Part shown: in pieces, positions 12,410-22,212 of the stretch | How the letters are laid out: every line of letters starts with the position of its first letter | Position numbering within the stretch: position 1 is the first letter of the stretch | Source of the DNA: Pocillopora verrucosa | Lineage: Eukaryota > Cnidaria > Anthozoa > Scleractinia > Pocilloporidae | DNA length: 64,000 nucleotides | Reading direction: 5' to 3' | Assembly: GCF_036669915.1 (NCBI RefSeq) | Contig: NC_089316.1 | Span: 1,757,743 to 1,821,742 of the forward strand | The notes under the pieces: model-generated | Database searches by the model: none | What the model was told of the DNA's origin: nothing | The model's input: only the letters and a program-made list of their open reading frames with translations | Made by a program: the position numbers and the translations under genes

Positions 12410-13263
12410 GTGGAAGTCAAACTAATGCAACTCAAACATGCGCTGTCTCTTGGAACATAAGTGTTCCTTTCTTTCTCGGAATAATTACAAACAATTTAAC
12501 AAGTGAAAATTGTCCTTCAATAGTGAAACAGGAAAATAACGTGGACACATTGAGCTTTTGGACAATCAACCTTTAATTTTGTGGGTTATCGTGATCTATA
12601 AAAGTTTTCAAAAATAAAAGTAAGATCAACAAAGATTAACTCTCCCAGCTCGCATAGCTGCTGAGAGAAATATGAATCGTTAGATTATGAACGTCAAGGG
12701 GTGCATTCTCAACTGACATTTTCAGGGTTAAATAACTATTATGAGATAGCTTTTGCTTTTCGTCTCATATTATTTTTGTACAACCTAAAGCACTTTTTCC
12801 TTTAAGTTGTTTGTTTTATTTTGTTTTTTACTACAAATCTGAGTTTAATTAGACTGGTCTAATTTGTAAGTCTAACAAATTAAAGTTTTGAATAGTAAAT
12901 CCTCAAACTAATATATTTATTACCTCCTTGGAGGCGTTCGATAAACAATTTTGGTGGGTTGAATTATGAGAAAAATCTCAATGTGTCCACGTTATTTTCC
13001 TGTTTCACTATTGAAGAGCAATTTCCGCTTGTTAAATTGTTTGTAATTATTCCGGGAAAGAAAGGAACACTTATGTTCCAAGAGACAGCGCATGTTTGAG
13101 TTGCATTAGTTTGACTTCCTTGATTTTGCGTAAGACAATAGGCACCGGAAACAACGTAACGCCTTCAAAAGCCCATATAAGGAAGGTAAAATATTCAATA
13201 TTTCATATTCGGTGATACATAAACGCAAAGTTCTTGCTTAGGGTTAGCGAGTTTTTGGCCATC
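12410..13263. promoter_or_regulatory. cGLR-1 promoter region, with inverted promoter copy and central spacer
   Basis: 12410-12554 is an inverted copy of the cGLR promoter, 12555-12976 is the spacer, and 12977-13263 is the working promoter. Elements upstream of the 13264 start codon are CCATATAAGG at 13173-13182 (a CArG-type box that also contains a TATA-like core, about 82-91 bp upstream) and the palindrome GGAACACTTATGTTCC at 13064-13079 (185 bp upstream). Both positions are kept in cGLR-2; cGLR-4 keeps the first box and half of the palindrome. The spacer includes sequence found downstream of SMNDC1. Confidence 0.5.
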
Positions 13264-15147
13264 ATGTCGTACATTGTGGAGCGATTTGAAGAAAAAGCTA
13301 GGTTTAAAAACGAAAGCGAAGCCGAACTGATTCGAGAGAGACTCGAAATACTTGTAAACAACATTGTAACCCAAATGGAAAAGCACGACAGCCGATTTCA
13401 GTGTACATTGGTCAAAAGCGGAAGTGTTTACGAAGGAACGAAAGTTTGCGAGCCGAATGAATTCGACTTCATGGTAAAGATAACCCCTCTTACAGACAAA
13501 CCATCAATCTTGCAGAGCTCCTGTGCGAGGGATGACGGCTACGTGCAGTTATCTCTTGAGGAAGATCAGTGGAAAGACTTCAGAGATGAAAAGGGCTTCT
13601 TCAGCCCATACTTGCTTTCCCGTCACTTCAAAAAACTTATCATGGAATCAATCTCTGATGTGGAAACTCCTGAAGGATTGAGCATTTACAGAGCTCCCCA
13701 GGACGAGTCGGAAGGACGTTTGTGGTTCCTTTATCGTGGAATACTTTGTGACAATGGTGAGGAAAATGCAGCTGGTGTCACATACTCCGAAACGCATGGA
13801 CCATCGACGACCCTCAATATTCATTGGAAAGGGGTCAAACCTTATGACAACTTGAAAGTGAATGTGGACTTGACGCCAACTATCGACCTGCCCATATCCA
13901 GTCTTCCCGTTCAGCCCATAACTGATGTACGCCCCGAAGTACTGCCAAAAATTCAAGGAATTCTACAGAAGACTGGATTCCATGTCGTTCCTGCTGGATT
14001 TGACGAGTGGCGCATCTCGTTTTCTAAGGCCGAGAAAGAAATTCTGGCCACTTCCCCTAACGGTTTTAAAGCATGTTACAAAGTCTTAAAAGTCTTACGA
14101 GATGACGTGTCTAAGAATCTGGGATTGAGGACCTCCTTGTTACCGTCGTACTTATTTAAGACTGTTCTCTTGTCCCAGTTGTTCACCAAAGATGTCCATG
14201 CCTGGGAGAAGGAGTTCCGATCTCAAATGATCATCGATGTTTTGGAGCTCATTTTGCAAGCAATAAAGCAGGAAAAGCTTCCAAGTTTCTTCATTCCCTC
14301 ATCTCTACTTCTATCCAAGGCACACGAGAACAGATTGCAGGAATGCCTCGTGGAAGACATGATAAACGAAGTGAAGGGCTTCAAAATGGCCAACTCATTG
14401 ATGGACGTTGAAGAGAAAAAACAACAGGTGAAGATTTTACAACTAATTGAGCTGTTGGAGTACATATTTTCGTGCCTTAAAGATGGAAAGAATCCAACTA
14501 ATGTTTGGAAAATGATGTTTGCTAACATCGACAGCGTACCTGGAGCTCGCACCGCTACAGAAAAATTTGACGTCAGTTGGATCGATATCATTGACGTAAA
14601 CGACAAAGAACTTTGCCCAGCCGCTTACAGGAATTTAAAGAAGACAATGAACATTTGGGAAGCCTTTGTACCGCTTTTTCGTGAAGCTCTTCAAGGTGAG
14701 GAAACACAACTGGCTCAAAAATACCAATTCTTCGTCTCCGAGAAGATAAAGAGATTCGAGGCCGAGCAGCCAGACCTGTCTAAAGAGGAAGTTCGACAAG
14801 TAGGAGCCTATGAACTTGTAAGCGACTGGCTTTTTGTCCACGTCGTTCAAAAGTACATGGAAAAAGACAATACGACTTTGTCAAGTACACACAAAATACT
14901 TCCTCTTGGATTCTGTCTGCCAGATAACAGTCCTTTTCAAGAAATTGCAGACATAGCCATGGAAAAAGGCAGCAAAGAGGGACTGGCTATTTTCGAGAAA
15001 GTTCTCAACAAGTACTTATCAGGGATTCCCGAAATCTTTATAATGATGGCCATTGTTTATTTTATCAAGGAAACGTTTTTACATTCAAAGGAAGCGCTGA
15101 AACTTAAACTTGATCACATCACTATTCCAAAGTTAGATTTAGACTAA
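13264..15147 (+). CDS. cGLR-1: cGAS-like receptor / Mab-21-type nucleotidyltransferase, intact, intronless (627 aa)
   Basis: cGAS-like receptors are cytosolic enzymes that sense foreign nucleic acid and make cyclic dinucleotides for STING. The core aligns with cGAS: G53-S54, then E66-F-D68 in PNEFDFM, a GPSTTL strand at 179-184, third metal residue D202 in NVDLT, and EWRISFSKAEKEIL at 248-261. The zinc thumb cluster of cGAS is absent. The fold continues to about residue 375 with the usual helices (HAWEKEF at 312, FFIPSSLL at 342). Residues about 380-627 are a helical extension I do not recognise. Start: M at 13264 (MSYIVERF) was taken because cGLR-4 begins there; an in-frame ATG lies 10 codons upstream. 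Single exon. It is head to head with the relic left-arm cGLR and converges on a broken SDR. Activity and ligand are inferred, not shown. Confidence 0.93.
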   Translation: MSYIVERFEEKARFKNESEAELIRERLEILVNNIVTQMEKHDSRFQCTLVKSGSVYEGTKVCEPNEFDFMVKITPLTDKPSILQSSCARDDGYVQLSLEEDQWKDFRDEKGFFSPYLLSRHFKKLIMESISDVETPEGLSIYRAPQDESEGRLWFLYRGILCDNGEENAAGVTYSETHGPSTTLNIHWKGVKPYDNLKVNVDLTPTIDLPISSLPVQPITDVRPEVLPKIQGILQKTGFHVVPAGFDEWRISFSKAEKEILATSPNGFKACYKVLKVLRDDVSKNLGLRTSLLPSYLFKTVLLSQLFTKDVHAWEKEFRSQMIIDVLELILQAIKQEKLPSFFIPSSLLLSKAHENRLQECLVEDMINEVKGFKMANSLMDVEEKKQQVKILQLIELLEYIFSCLKDGKNPTNVWKMMFANIDSVPGARTATEKFDVSWIDIIDVNDKELCPAAYRNLKKTMNIWEAFVPLFREALQGEETQLAQKYQFFVSEKIKRFEAEQPDLSKEEVRQVGAYELVSDWLFVHVVQKYMEKDNTTLSSTHKILPLGFCLPDNSPFQEIADIAMEKGSKEGLAIFEKVLNKYLSGIPEIFIMMAIVYFIKETFLHSKEALKLKLDHITIPKLDLD

Positions 15148-15489
15148 ACTGTAAAAAATTAAAATATCTCTTTCCTCGGCAAGGGAAAAGGTAGTCCTGA
15201 GGTAAATCTGAGTGTTCTGATTGGTTCATACTTGGTCAGTAAGTTGGCATACGGGGCCGTTTCCACGGAAATGTTCATAAGCCGTGTACTGTCAGGAAAC
15301 CAAAACTGTGGTTAGTCGGACCACTACACTGTATAATTTGCACAATTTTATAATTTTTTAATCGTGATTGATTGGGGGAGCCGAAAACGCCCAGAAAATA
15401 GGTAAAAAAAATATCAAAGGCGTTATCCTTGATTTCCGCCCAAATATTCGCGAACAATTTTAAATGCTTTGTCTCACTACATCTGACAT

Positions 15490-15875
15490 CAAGTTATTGT
15501 CGCTAGACTATACATACGCAAGTATTTTTTCCTCCCAGCGTTAGGATGTAAATAGCCCAAAATTGACATTTTATGTGCAATTTTATGTACAATATTGAAT
15601 AATGATTCTACTGACAAATAAAATTCAGTTGGTTACGATAAAGAAAACGCTAAGATAGGAGTAGTAATATAGAGACAGTATAGCGCCCAGCCAATCAGAA
15701 TCGAGTATTAAGGTCAAGTTATTTTCGCTAGACTATACATACGCAAGTATTTTTCCTCCCAGCGTTAGGATGTAAATAGCCCAAAATTGACATTTTATGT
15801 GCAATTTTATATACAATATTGAATAATGATTCTACTGACAAATAACATTGCAGTTGGCTTCCATAAAGAAAACGC
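15490..15875. repeat. Local direct duplication downstream of cGLR-1
   Basis: A block of about 165 bp starting CAAGTTATTGTCGCTAGAC (15491 on) is repeated from about 15714, separated by some 55 bp containing CAGCCAATCAGAATCGAG. The left palindrome arm has only one copy (about 11490-11650), so this arose in the right arm. Unit 2 has the same double copy at about 31843-32225. Confidence 0.7.
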
Positions 15876-16904
15876 TAAGATAGATGTTTTGAAAGTTGAT
15901 GGTATTAATAGTGAGACCCCACAGAAATGCTGAACTGAGATTGAGGAGAAGCCTATTACTCAAATAGATGTACAGTAATAAATTTGGAAAGCTGAGGCAC
16001 GCACAATTGATTGATTGATTGATTAACTGACAGACTGATTGACTGTTTGATTGATTGATGACTAATTATGGACTGACTGATTCAGGCTGAGTGAGTGACT
16101 TACTGACCAACTGATTGATTGATTATTTGATTAAAGTATTATTTGTGTAAGAAAGTGAAAGAAGCAGTTGATTTTCACTGCAGTCATATAACAAGTAAAG
16201 TGTTTGACAAAATGAATCTGTGGATAAATATTTTTGCTGAGGTTTAAGCTCTAACTTACTATAAATTTGTGAGCTGAAAAGTTCATGAGGTGTCAGTTGA
16301 GTCTCAATTTCTAGAGAACCACTCACACCCCAACATAAATATTCAATCATATTCTCCACACTGGTTCTTTCTACATTTCCTATGTTTGCTACTGTCAAGG
16401 AGAATTTATTTTGACAATCAAGTGCTACTTAAATTGGTAATCATATCCTCATTCTTTTGACCTTTATATTTGAAAGAGAAATTATGTGTAAATTAATTTG
16501 AAGCTTCAGTATCTCCCCAACCCCTGGACAGTTGAACTTTTGAAGATTGCTTTTTCCAAATATCTGTCTCCTGGGGCTTAAATTGTGTTTAAATGCCCAC
16601 GTGTTGGATTTGATGGTCAATTTAATTTTTAAAGGCATTCCCATACCTTGTAGACCTTTTTTATCTGGGCTATTCACATGCGCAATTGAATTCTTTATCT
16701 ATAAACACTTCCATATAACTTAATAAAACAAGTTCACTCTGCTGAAAATATTTGGCACTTCCAGCAGGGTTGAATTCTCCATCCCCCTGGCACAAGGGAC
16801 AGTCAAATGTTTCTGGGTTGCCCAGTGAGGTGGGGGGAGGGGGGGATGTCAAAGCTTCAAATTAATTGACACATTAGAAGCCAGTCACTCATAGGGGTGA
16901 AAGG

Positions 16905-17660
16905 TTAACCAGACTTCTTTTCATCTCTTGGAGTGTGTTCAGAGACTTTAACTTGAAGGAAGTCACTCAAAACAAGAAGAGTTTTAAATGGTAATATCCT
17001 GTAACAACATTAAAAAAACATCAAATTAATATCATGAGATGGCTCTTACAGCGAATGCTTGACAATACATACATAAAAGTGTTGAAGAAAGAAAGAAAAT
17101 TTAGGGAAGGAAACAATTGAAAATATGAAAACAAACAAAAGACAGAAAAGGAAGAATCTAATGGAAGTATACTTTGTCTAAACTTTTACTGTTTCTCATT
17201 CTGACATGAGCACGACTGAAAACAGTACAGTCCCTGAATTATAAGAATAAAAAATGACCATCTTTCACAATTGAGATTCAAACTGCCGAGTTGGGGCCTT
17301 TTGGCAAGAACATATATTGAATCTAGGTGGACCTGTTGGATATCAAAAATCTGCCATCCATCCAAGAGCAGTTAGGAATGTCCCCTGGCACTTCCAGCCT
17401 CAAACTATACAAGTTGTTCCTTACAGAAATAATCAATAAATCAGTCTTTACTGTGTAGGGTTGAACACAAGTCACTTAATGCCGGTTTTTCCCATTTCAC
17501 GCAGCTCCAAGGTTAATGATTGACTGAAACCTGTGGCACCAAATTTTGATGCACAGTAGTCAGTCAAGTTGGCTGTAGCAAAGCTGCCTGCTATGGAGGT
17601 TATGTTGACAATGTGGCCCTTGTTCTTCTCCATCATGTCTGGAAGGAATGCCCTCACAGT
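16905..17660 (-). pseudogene. SDR pseudogene (exon 4 part and exon 6 only), inverted
   Basis: Exon 4 begins at 17660 and keeps the NITSIAG, YCASK and GFSQSL blocks, then loses one base in the GIKVTC region. The remainder of exon 4, intron 4, exon 5 and part of intron 5 are deleted (junction near 17425-17445). Exon 6 (16998-16905) keeps its acceptor, with substitutions including Gly for the last Asp. Exons 1-3 were never included, because the palindrome arm ends in intron 3. It cannot make an enzyme. Confidence 0.9.
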
Positions 17661-18102
17661 CTACAGTGATAAAAATAAGTATTAATTTACAATAGTTTCT
17701 TGGAGCCCTGAGAGTGACTAGCATCTAATTTCTGCTTAAAACATCACCCCTGAATCACACATTAATGTTTCAAGATTGAAGGACAAAACTCTTGATTGTT
17801 CCACAAAATCTCCTTGGTACTATCTCAGGAGATGTATGGAGAACAGTTAATGGAGAATGTTCATACTGATGTTGGGATGTAAAAGATTAATACAAAATAA
17901 CATTTAAGGCAGAGATGCCATGTAAGCGAGCTGGTGATAGTCTTGAAATCAAATTTAAAAACACATGTTGACTATGGATCTGATTATTAAAATATTCTCC
18001 TTCCATTTAGTGTACATTTTCCTTTAAAAAAGTTGAGAGAGTTTGGTTCCAATTCTATATAACACACTCAAGAAGATAAAATTCTGGGAGAACTTAGAGA
18101 GT

Positions 18103-18712
18103 TCTGGGCTCACTTTGATTTTTTGGGGCCTTTTTGCCTTCGCCATGCCTGGACGACTTTGTTGAATTTTTTCTGCCTCACTGCTGGCTTTGATTGTTAG
18201 CCATGACTCTGGAAACCTGTTCAAGGCCTTCTCTTACATTCTTACGGCTGAAGAATCTTCTAGGCTTTTCCAGTAAGGCACCTGCATAGTACAGATGCTT
18301 AAGTTGCACAGCAATAGTACGCATTACATCTACACGAAATGTGGAACAAAACAATGAAAAATCAATCACTTTCTCACCTCAATTTGGAATTTTGAATAGT
18401 ATGCAAATGTAAATGAAAAAATGCCATTTTTACCTCGTTAATCGAGTCGCCGGTTAACAGAGTCAAGCCATCTTCTCAGTCGGGATGAAACGTTACCTTC
18501 ATGTATTCATTGACATCGCCTTCTACAACATCGTTGTTGATTTCGTGATCGCTTTCACAGGAATCACTGTCGATGTCAGCTCTGACTTTCTTGGACTCTG
18601 ATGTCCTGTCGATTGCTACTTGCTTCGAATTCCAAACACCGAACAGCTTTTTGTGCCGCTTTATTTTGTAAGATTACAGACGCAGTGATTCAGTAAGTTC
18701 AAGCTTGGTCAT
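18103..18712 (-). pseudogene. Decayed exon-like sequence of an unrecognised gene
   Basis: On the minus strand an ATG at 18712 opens MTKLELTESLRL, then a TAA (18676-18674). The same frame stays open for 65 codons (18673-18479) with an acidic Asp/Ser/Glu stretch (DIDSDSCESDHE) ending near a GTAACG donor-like site. A second open segment at 18369-18178 follows a GTAG acceptor-like site. Both recur at about 34930-35540, with the same internal TAA. It looks like part of a gene copied with broken reading; family unknown. Confidence 0.35.
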
Positions 18713-20205
18713 CTCATTACGCGTAAACATCGGAGCGCGCGCGCTAACTATTGATTTAACTTGAACATTTTTATTCTGTGATCATCTGGCGAAATGTTAC
18801 AAGAGTTTGTATGGAAATACTTACGACCGTTCTTAGGAATAAAAAATACAGTCAAATTCTGAATACAAAATACCTCACCTCACTTCCACAGTGCGTCGCT
18901 TAGTATATGACCGCTTCATGTTGAAAAGAACCTGTTATGTTGAAAAGAATCTGTTATCCATTTCTAGGTTTACTACGTACATAAGAAAGGCTCCTAGATA
19001 ACTGATGATGTGCTCCCTTTATTTTGCAAACAGTGAAGAGTGTTGGTCTACAAAACTGATGAAAGGAAATGCAAACTTGCTAAAACAGCCTATCTTGGTC
19101 CAAATGATGATAAAGATGCAAATATTAATGATAACCAAAAAAAGGATGGCACATTCAGGTGGCCAAAACAGAGAGACACTGACATAGTCAGCCATAGATA
19201 TATCTTCACATGTGCAAGAGTGCAGAAAGTTGGTAATTGTTTTGTTGTTAGTTCCCTTGAGAGTATTGATCACAAGTGTAAAACATATCAAGAAATTTAC
19301 ATGAATGCTGTTACACAAGTAGACATTATAATAACTGTCCATAACATTTTACACATGATATTAGACGAAGGAAATGATATTTGAAGTTTACATGAGGAGC
19401 TTTGGACCCCCAAAAAATTCGCAACATGCATTCTACGGAGGCGCTATATTTCTGTCATCAGTGTAGAGAATTACATCAACGTTTGCGGTCGATAGGTGTC
19501 TATACGGTTACTTAAACCTGTTGATTATAAGTTAAAGGTTCACCTAATAATTAATACTTCATCTATGCTCGAATTTCAATTACGAAAACACAAGAAATCT
19601 GGCATTGAAATCACTTGGCGCGATCTTATCATGGAGGCCGAAGTCTTCGATCGATCGGCTGAGCTTTCTATAGTTACGGGATCCAATCTTGACCCCAAAA
19701 AGTACTGGTATGTGCTAACGAAAAGTTAATGTGAAATCAGGCCGAAAACTTTTGCAAAGAACGAATTGTTTCGTCGATTCCGAGTTGAATACAATATGTT
19801 CTGTCCCGCCAGCAGGTCTCAAGCGCGCCAACAAAGGCTGTTCGTTCAACGCCGAGTAACCAAACAACATGCATGTTATATCTTCAATTGGTCTCCGTGC
19901 CGGACTAATTAATTAGACAGGGAGAAATCCAGCAGATGGATTCGCAAGGTCTCAAAACATAATCTTGTTGTTGATACGGTAAATCAAATCGCCCTCGACC
20001 GTACACTTTAGGCGGGCAAAGGCCTCCGGTCGAAATATCATGAGAAATTGCAATGATGTCAGTCAAGAATAGCCGAGCGAGCATTCGGGAACTAGTAAAG
20101 GATCATAATTAAATAAGTTAATGGTGGATGCCTAAACTTTCAGTCAAAAGAAAGAGTCCAGACAAAGAGCGGTCTCCTGATATAAAATAGTGTGGATTCA
20201 ATTTT
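18713..20205. other. Orphan duplicated segment with a 114-codon open frame
   Basis: An open frame at 19040-19384 (plus) is also open at 35866-36210 in unit 2, with four amino-acid differences. It begins at GTG next to a CAAACAG acceptor-like site, so it would be an internal or terminal exon. It has no recognised motif; a TFRWPKQRDTDIV segment and four cysteines stand out. A further frame at 19496-19729 (RLLKPVDYKLKV, then RKHKKSGIEITWRDL) is cut short in unit 2. Coding status is unproven. The remainder, about 19730-20205, shows nothing. Confidence 0.3.
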
Positions 20206-21102
20206 TCGTGCCCTCTTGGGTAGTGTATACCCGAGGATTACCTTTAATCTCTTGCATACCTTCTTGGGTAGTGTATACCTGAGGGTTGTTTTAATCTCTT
20301 GCATACCCTCTTGGGTAGTGTATACCTGAGGATTATTCTTAATCTTATGCATACCCTCTTGGGTAATGTATACCTGAGGGTTTTTTTAATCTCTTCTATA
20401 CCCTTTTGGGTAATGTATACCTAAGGGTTTTTTTAATCTCTTGCATACCCTCTTGGGTAGTGTATACCTGAGGGTTATTCTTAATATCTCCTATACCCTC
20501 TTGGGTAGTGTATACCTGAGGGTTATTTCAATCTCTTCTATACCCTCTTGGGTAGCGTATACCTGAGGGTTATTGTTAATCACTTCTATACCCTCTTGGG
20601 TAGTATATACCTGAGGGTTTTTTTAATCTCTTGCATACCCTCTTGGGTAGTGTATATCTGAGGGTTATTTTTAATCACTTCTATACCCTCTTGGGTAGTG
20701 TATACCTGGGTTTTTTTTTAATCTCTTGCATAGCCTCTTGCGTAGTGTATACCTGAGGATTATTTTCAATCTTATACATACCCTCTTGGGTAATGTATAC
20801 CTGAGGGTTTTTTTAATCTCTTCTATACCCTTTTGGGTAGTGTATACCTGAGGGTTATTTTTCATCTCTCCTATACCTTCTTGGGTAGTGTATACCTGAG
20901 GGTTATTCTTAATATCTCCTATACCCTCTTGGGTAGTGTATACCTGAGGGTTATTTCAATCTCTTCTATACCCTCTTGGGTAGCGTATACCTGAGGGTTA
21001 TTTTTAATCACTTCTATACCCTTTTGGGTAGTGTATACCTGAGGGTTTTTTTAATCTCTTGCATACCCTCTTGGGTAGTGTATACCTGAGGGTTATTTTT
21101 AA
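20206..21102. repeat. 48-bp minisatellite, unit 1 (about 19 copies)
   Basis: Tandem repeats of 46-49 bp, each with TACCCTCTTGGGTA (a 5-bp stem with a 4-base loop) followed by GTGTATACCTGAGGGTTA. Copies vary by a few bases and by the length of a T run. Because 48 is divisible by three, open frames of 16-residue repeats appear on both strands. The right end joins directly to the start of unit 2 at 21103. Confidence 0.92.
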
Positions 21103-21141
21103 TGGACATCCATTTGGAGTGTTCTGGAGTAGACAGAATTA
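21103..21141 (+). pseudogene. Last 39 coding bases of the orphan gene, start of unit 2
   Basis: This is identical to 5341-5379, including the stop codon, and continues into the copied 3' flank. It is preceded by minisatellite, not by the gene, so it is a leftover that marks the duplication junction. Confidence 0.85.
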
Positions 21142-22212
21142 AACTTCTCCTTTAAATTGAACGATCTAGAAGGCTTAGATTTACACAACGAAATAGTTCA
21201 TGTGTGCCTGCCCCGTTGGAAAAGGCCATGCCCTAAAGAATAACGGAATTTTACGATAAATATTTACATCACGGAAGCCAGCTCTGAACGGTCAAAATTT
21301 CTTCTTTTTGCTCATTAAAAAGCATGACATATGAATTTATGAATCTTATAAACGAGAATGCTTTACTTTGAAATAGAAAAGATTCAAATTTATTTTCTAT
21401 TTGAATCCTTCAACGTATTAATCTTAATCTCTTGTGGCAGACTTCTTTTAACTTACAGCATTTTCTTAGTCTTGTACAAACACCTAATTTTCCTTTTACT
21501 CTATCAGTTCATGTTGCTTATAGTGAAGATGAAGTTATAATTTGAGAATTCTCCTACTTACTTGATCGTGAAAAATATCTATTTATCATGACACTTAGAA
21601 TAAAAAATCATCTTTCTCTTCTTTCTTTGTCTGAGAGTTATTTGTCGAGGACGACGTGACTATTATTCTGATAATCTCCAAGACAGTTCCAAGCCTGAGG
21701 CGAGTAGTTGTTTTATAATAGACTTTGAATGTGTATCAAGAGCTCGGGGCCAATTACAGCCAGCTCAACCCGGTAAGTTTAGCGCCCCTTATCGTTGCTT
21801 CATTACAATCCGTTAAATTTTATTCATCTTGAGTTATCCTGGTTTCTTCTTTATTATCATTTGACCTGGCGCTAATCGCATGGGGTAGCTTCTCTTAGAT
21901 CATTTTCTCTTGAATTCTGCAACCGAAAAGTGCATTCGTAGAACGAGGACAAACATAGAAATAAAAATTAAGCAATTGAGTAAAATCCGTGCAAAAGTAT
22001 GCATAAGGTGACATTAAAATTTATTCGATTCTGTGTGGCAAAGGCAGGCACCCAGGCAGTCCTCTCGTTCCCATTCTTTCTCTTCTTTTTCACTTTACAA
22101 CTTTGCGTGACACAAATATTAGATCACGTGATAACCCCTGTTGATTTGTTTCTGGACCGCAGCGTCACTCGCACAGCCTGCAGACTTTTCATCCATTTAA
22201 TTCCCTGCGACG
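21142..22212. other. Gene-free stretch before SDR-2
   Basis: Copy of 5380-6450 with scattered substitutions. No exon, RNA gene or clear promoter motif is seen. Short open frames at 21358-21540 and 21999-22250 lack splice support. Confidence 0.5.

Larger units (their letters stand above)
8791..12554 (+). repeat. Left arm of palindrome 1 (inverted repeat)
   Basis: From intron 3 of SDR-1 through its exons 4-6, the 3' tail, a cGLR 3' fragment and an inverted cGLR promoter, this stretch is the reverse complement of 18095-12977. Compared with the right arm it lacks cGLR codons 1 to about 492 (junction at 12409/12410). The right arm lacks part of SDR exon 4 and all of exon 5, and has a local direct repeat. 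The spacer between the arms is 422 bp (12555-12976). Confidence 0.85.
12977..18095 (-). repeat. Right arm of palindrome 1 (inverted repeat)
   Basis: Reverse complement of 8791-12554, in order: cGLR promoter, cGLR-1, shared tail with microsatellite and nested MITE, SDR exon 6, remnant of exon 4, and intron 3 up to about 12 bp inside its donor end. The match stops at 18095-18102, where unrelated sequence begins. Exactly the same breakpoint is seen in unit 2 near 34925. Confidence 0.85.
5340..21102. repeat. Tandem segmental duplication, unit 1
   Basis: The sequence starting at 5340 (last coding bases and 3' flank of the orphan gene) starts again at 21103. The match continues through SDR, cGLR, inverted SDR, orphan segment and minisatellite. 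The offset is 15,762 bp at the SDR start codons, 16,348 bp at the cGLR starts and about 16,820 bp at the minisatellite, so unit 2 has gained small insertions. By eye the two units differ by roughly one to three percent. Confidence 0.92.

Noticed and set aside
13234-13263. Upstream ATG of cGLR-1 (ten extra residues) as the true start
   Set aside because: cGLR-4 has no such extension and starts at MSYIVERF, which has an A at position -3; the upstream codons lie in conserved promoter-proximal sequence.
13648-14606. Long antisense frames within the cGLR genes
   Set aside because: They are shadows of the coding strand, recurring in every copy because the sense sequence is conserved.
20206-21102. 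CRISPR-like array
   Set aside because: Repeats are directly contiguous without unique spacers, they vary in sequence, and the DNA is nuclear eukaryotic.
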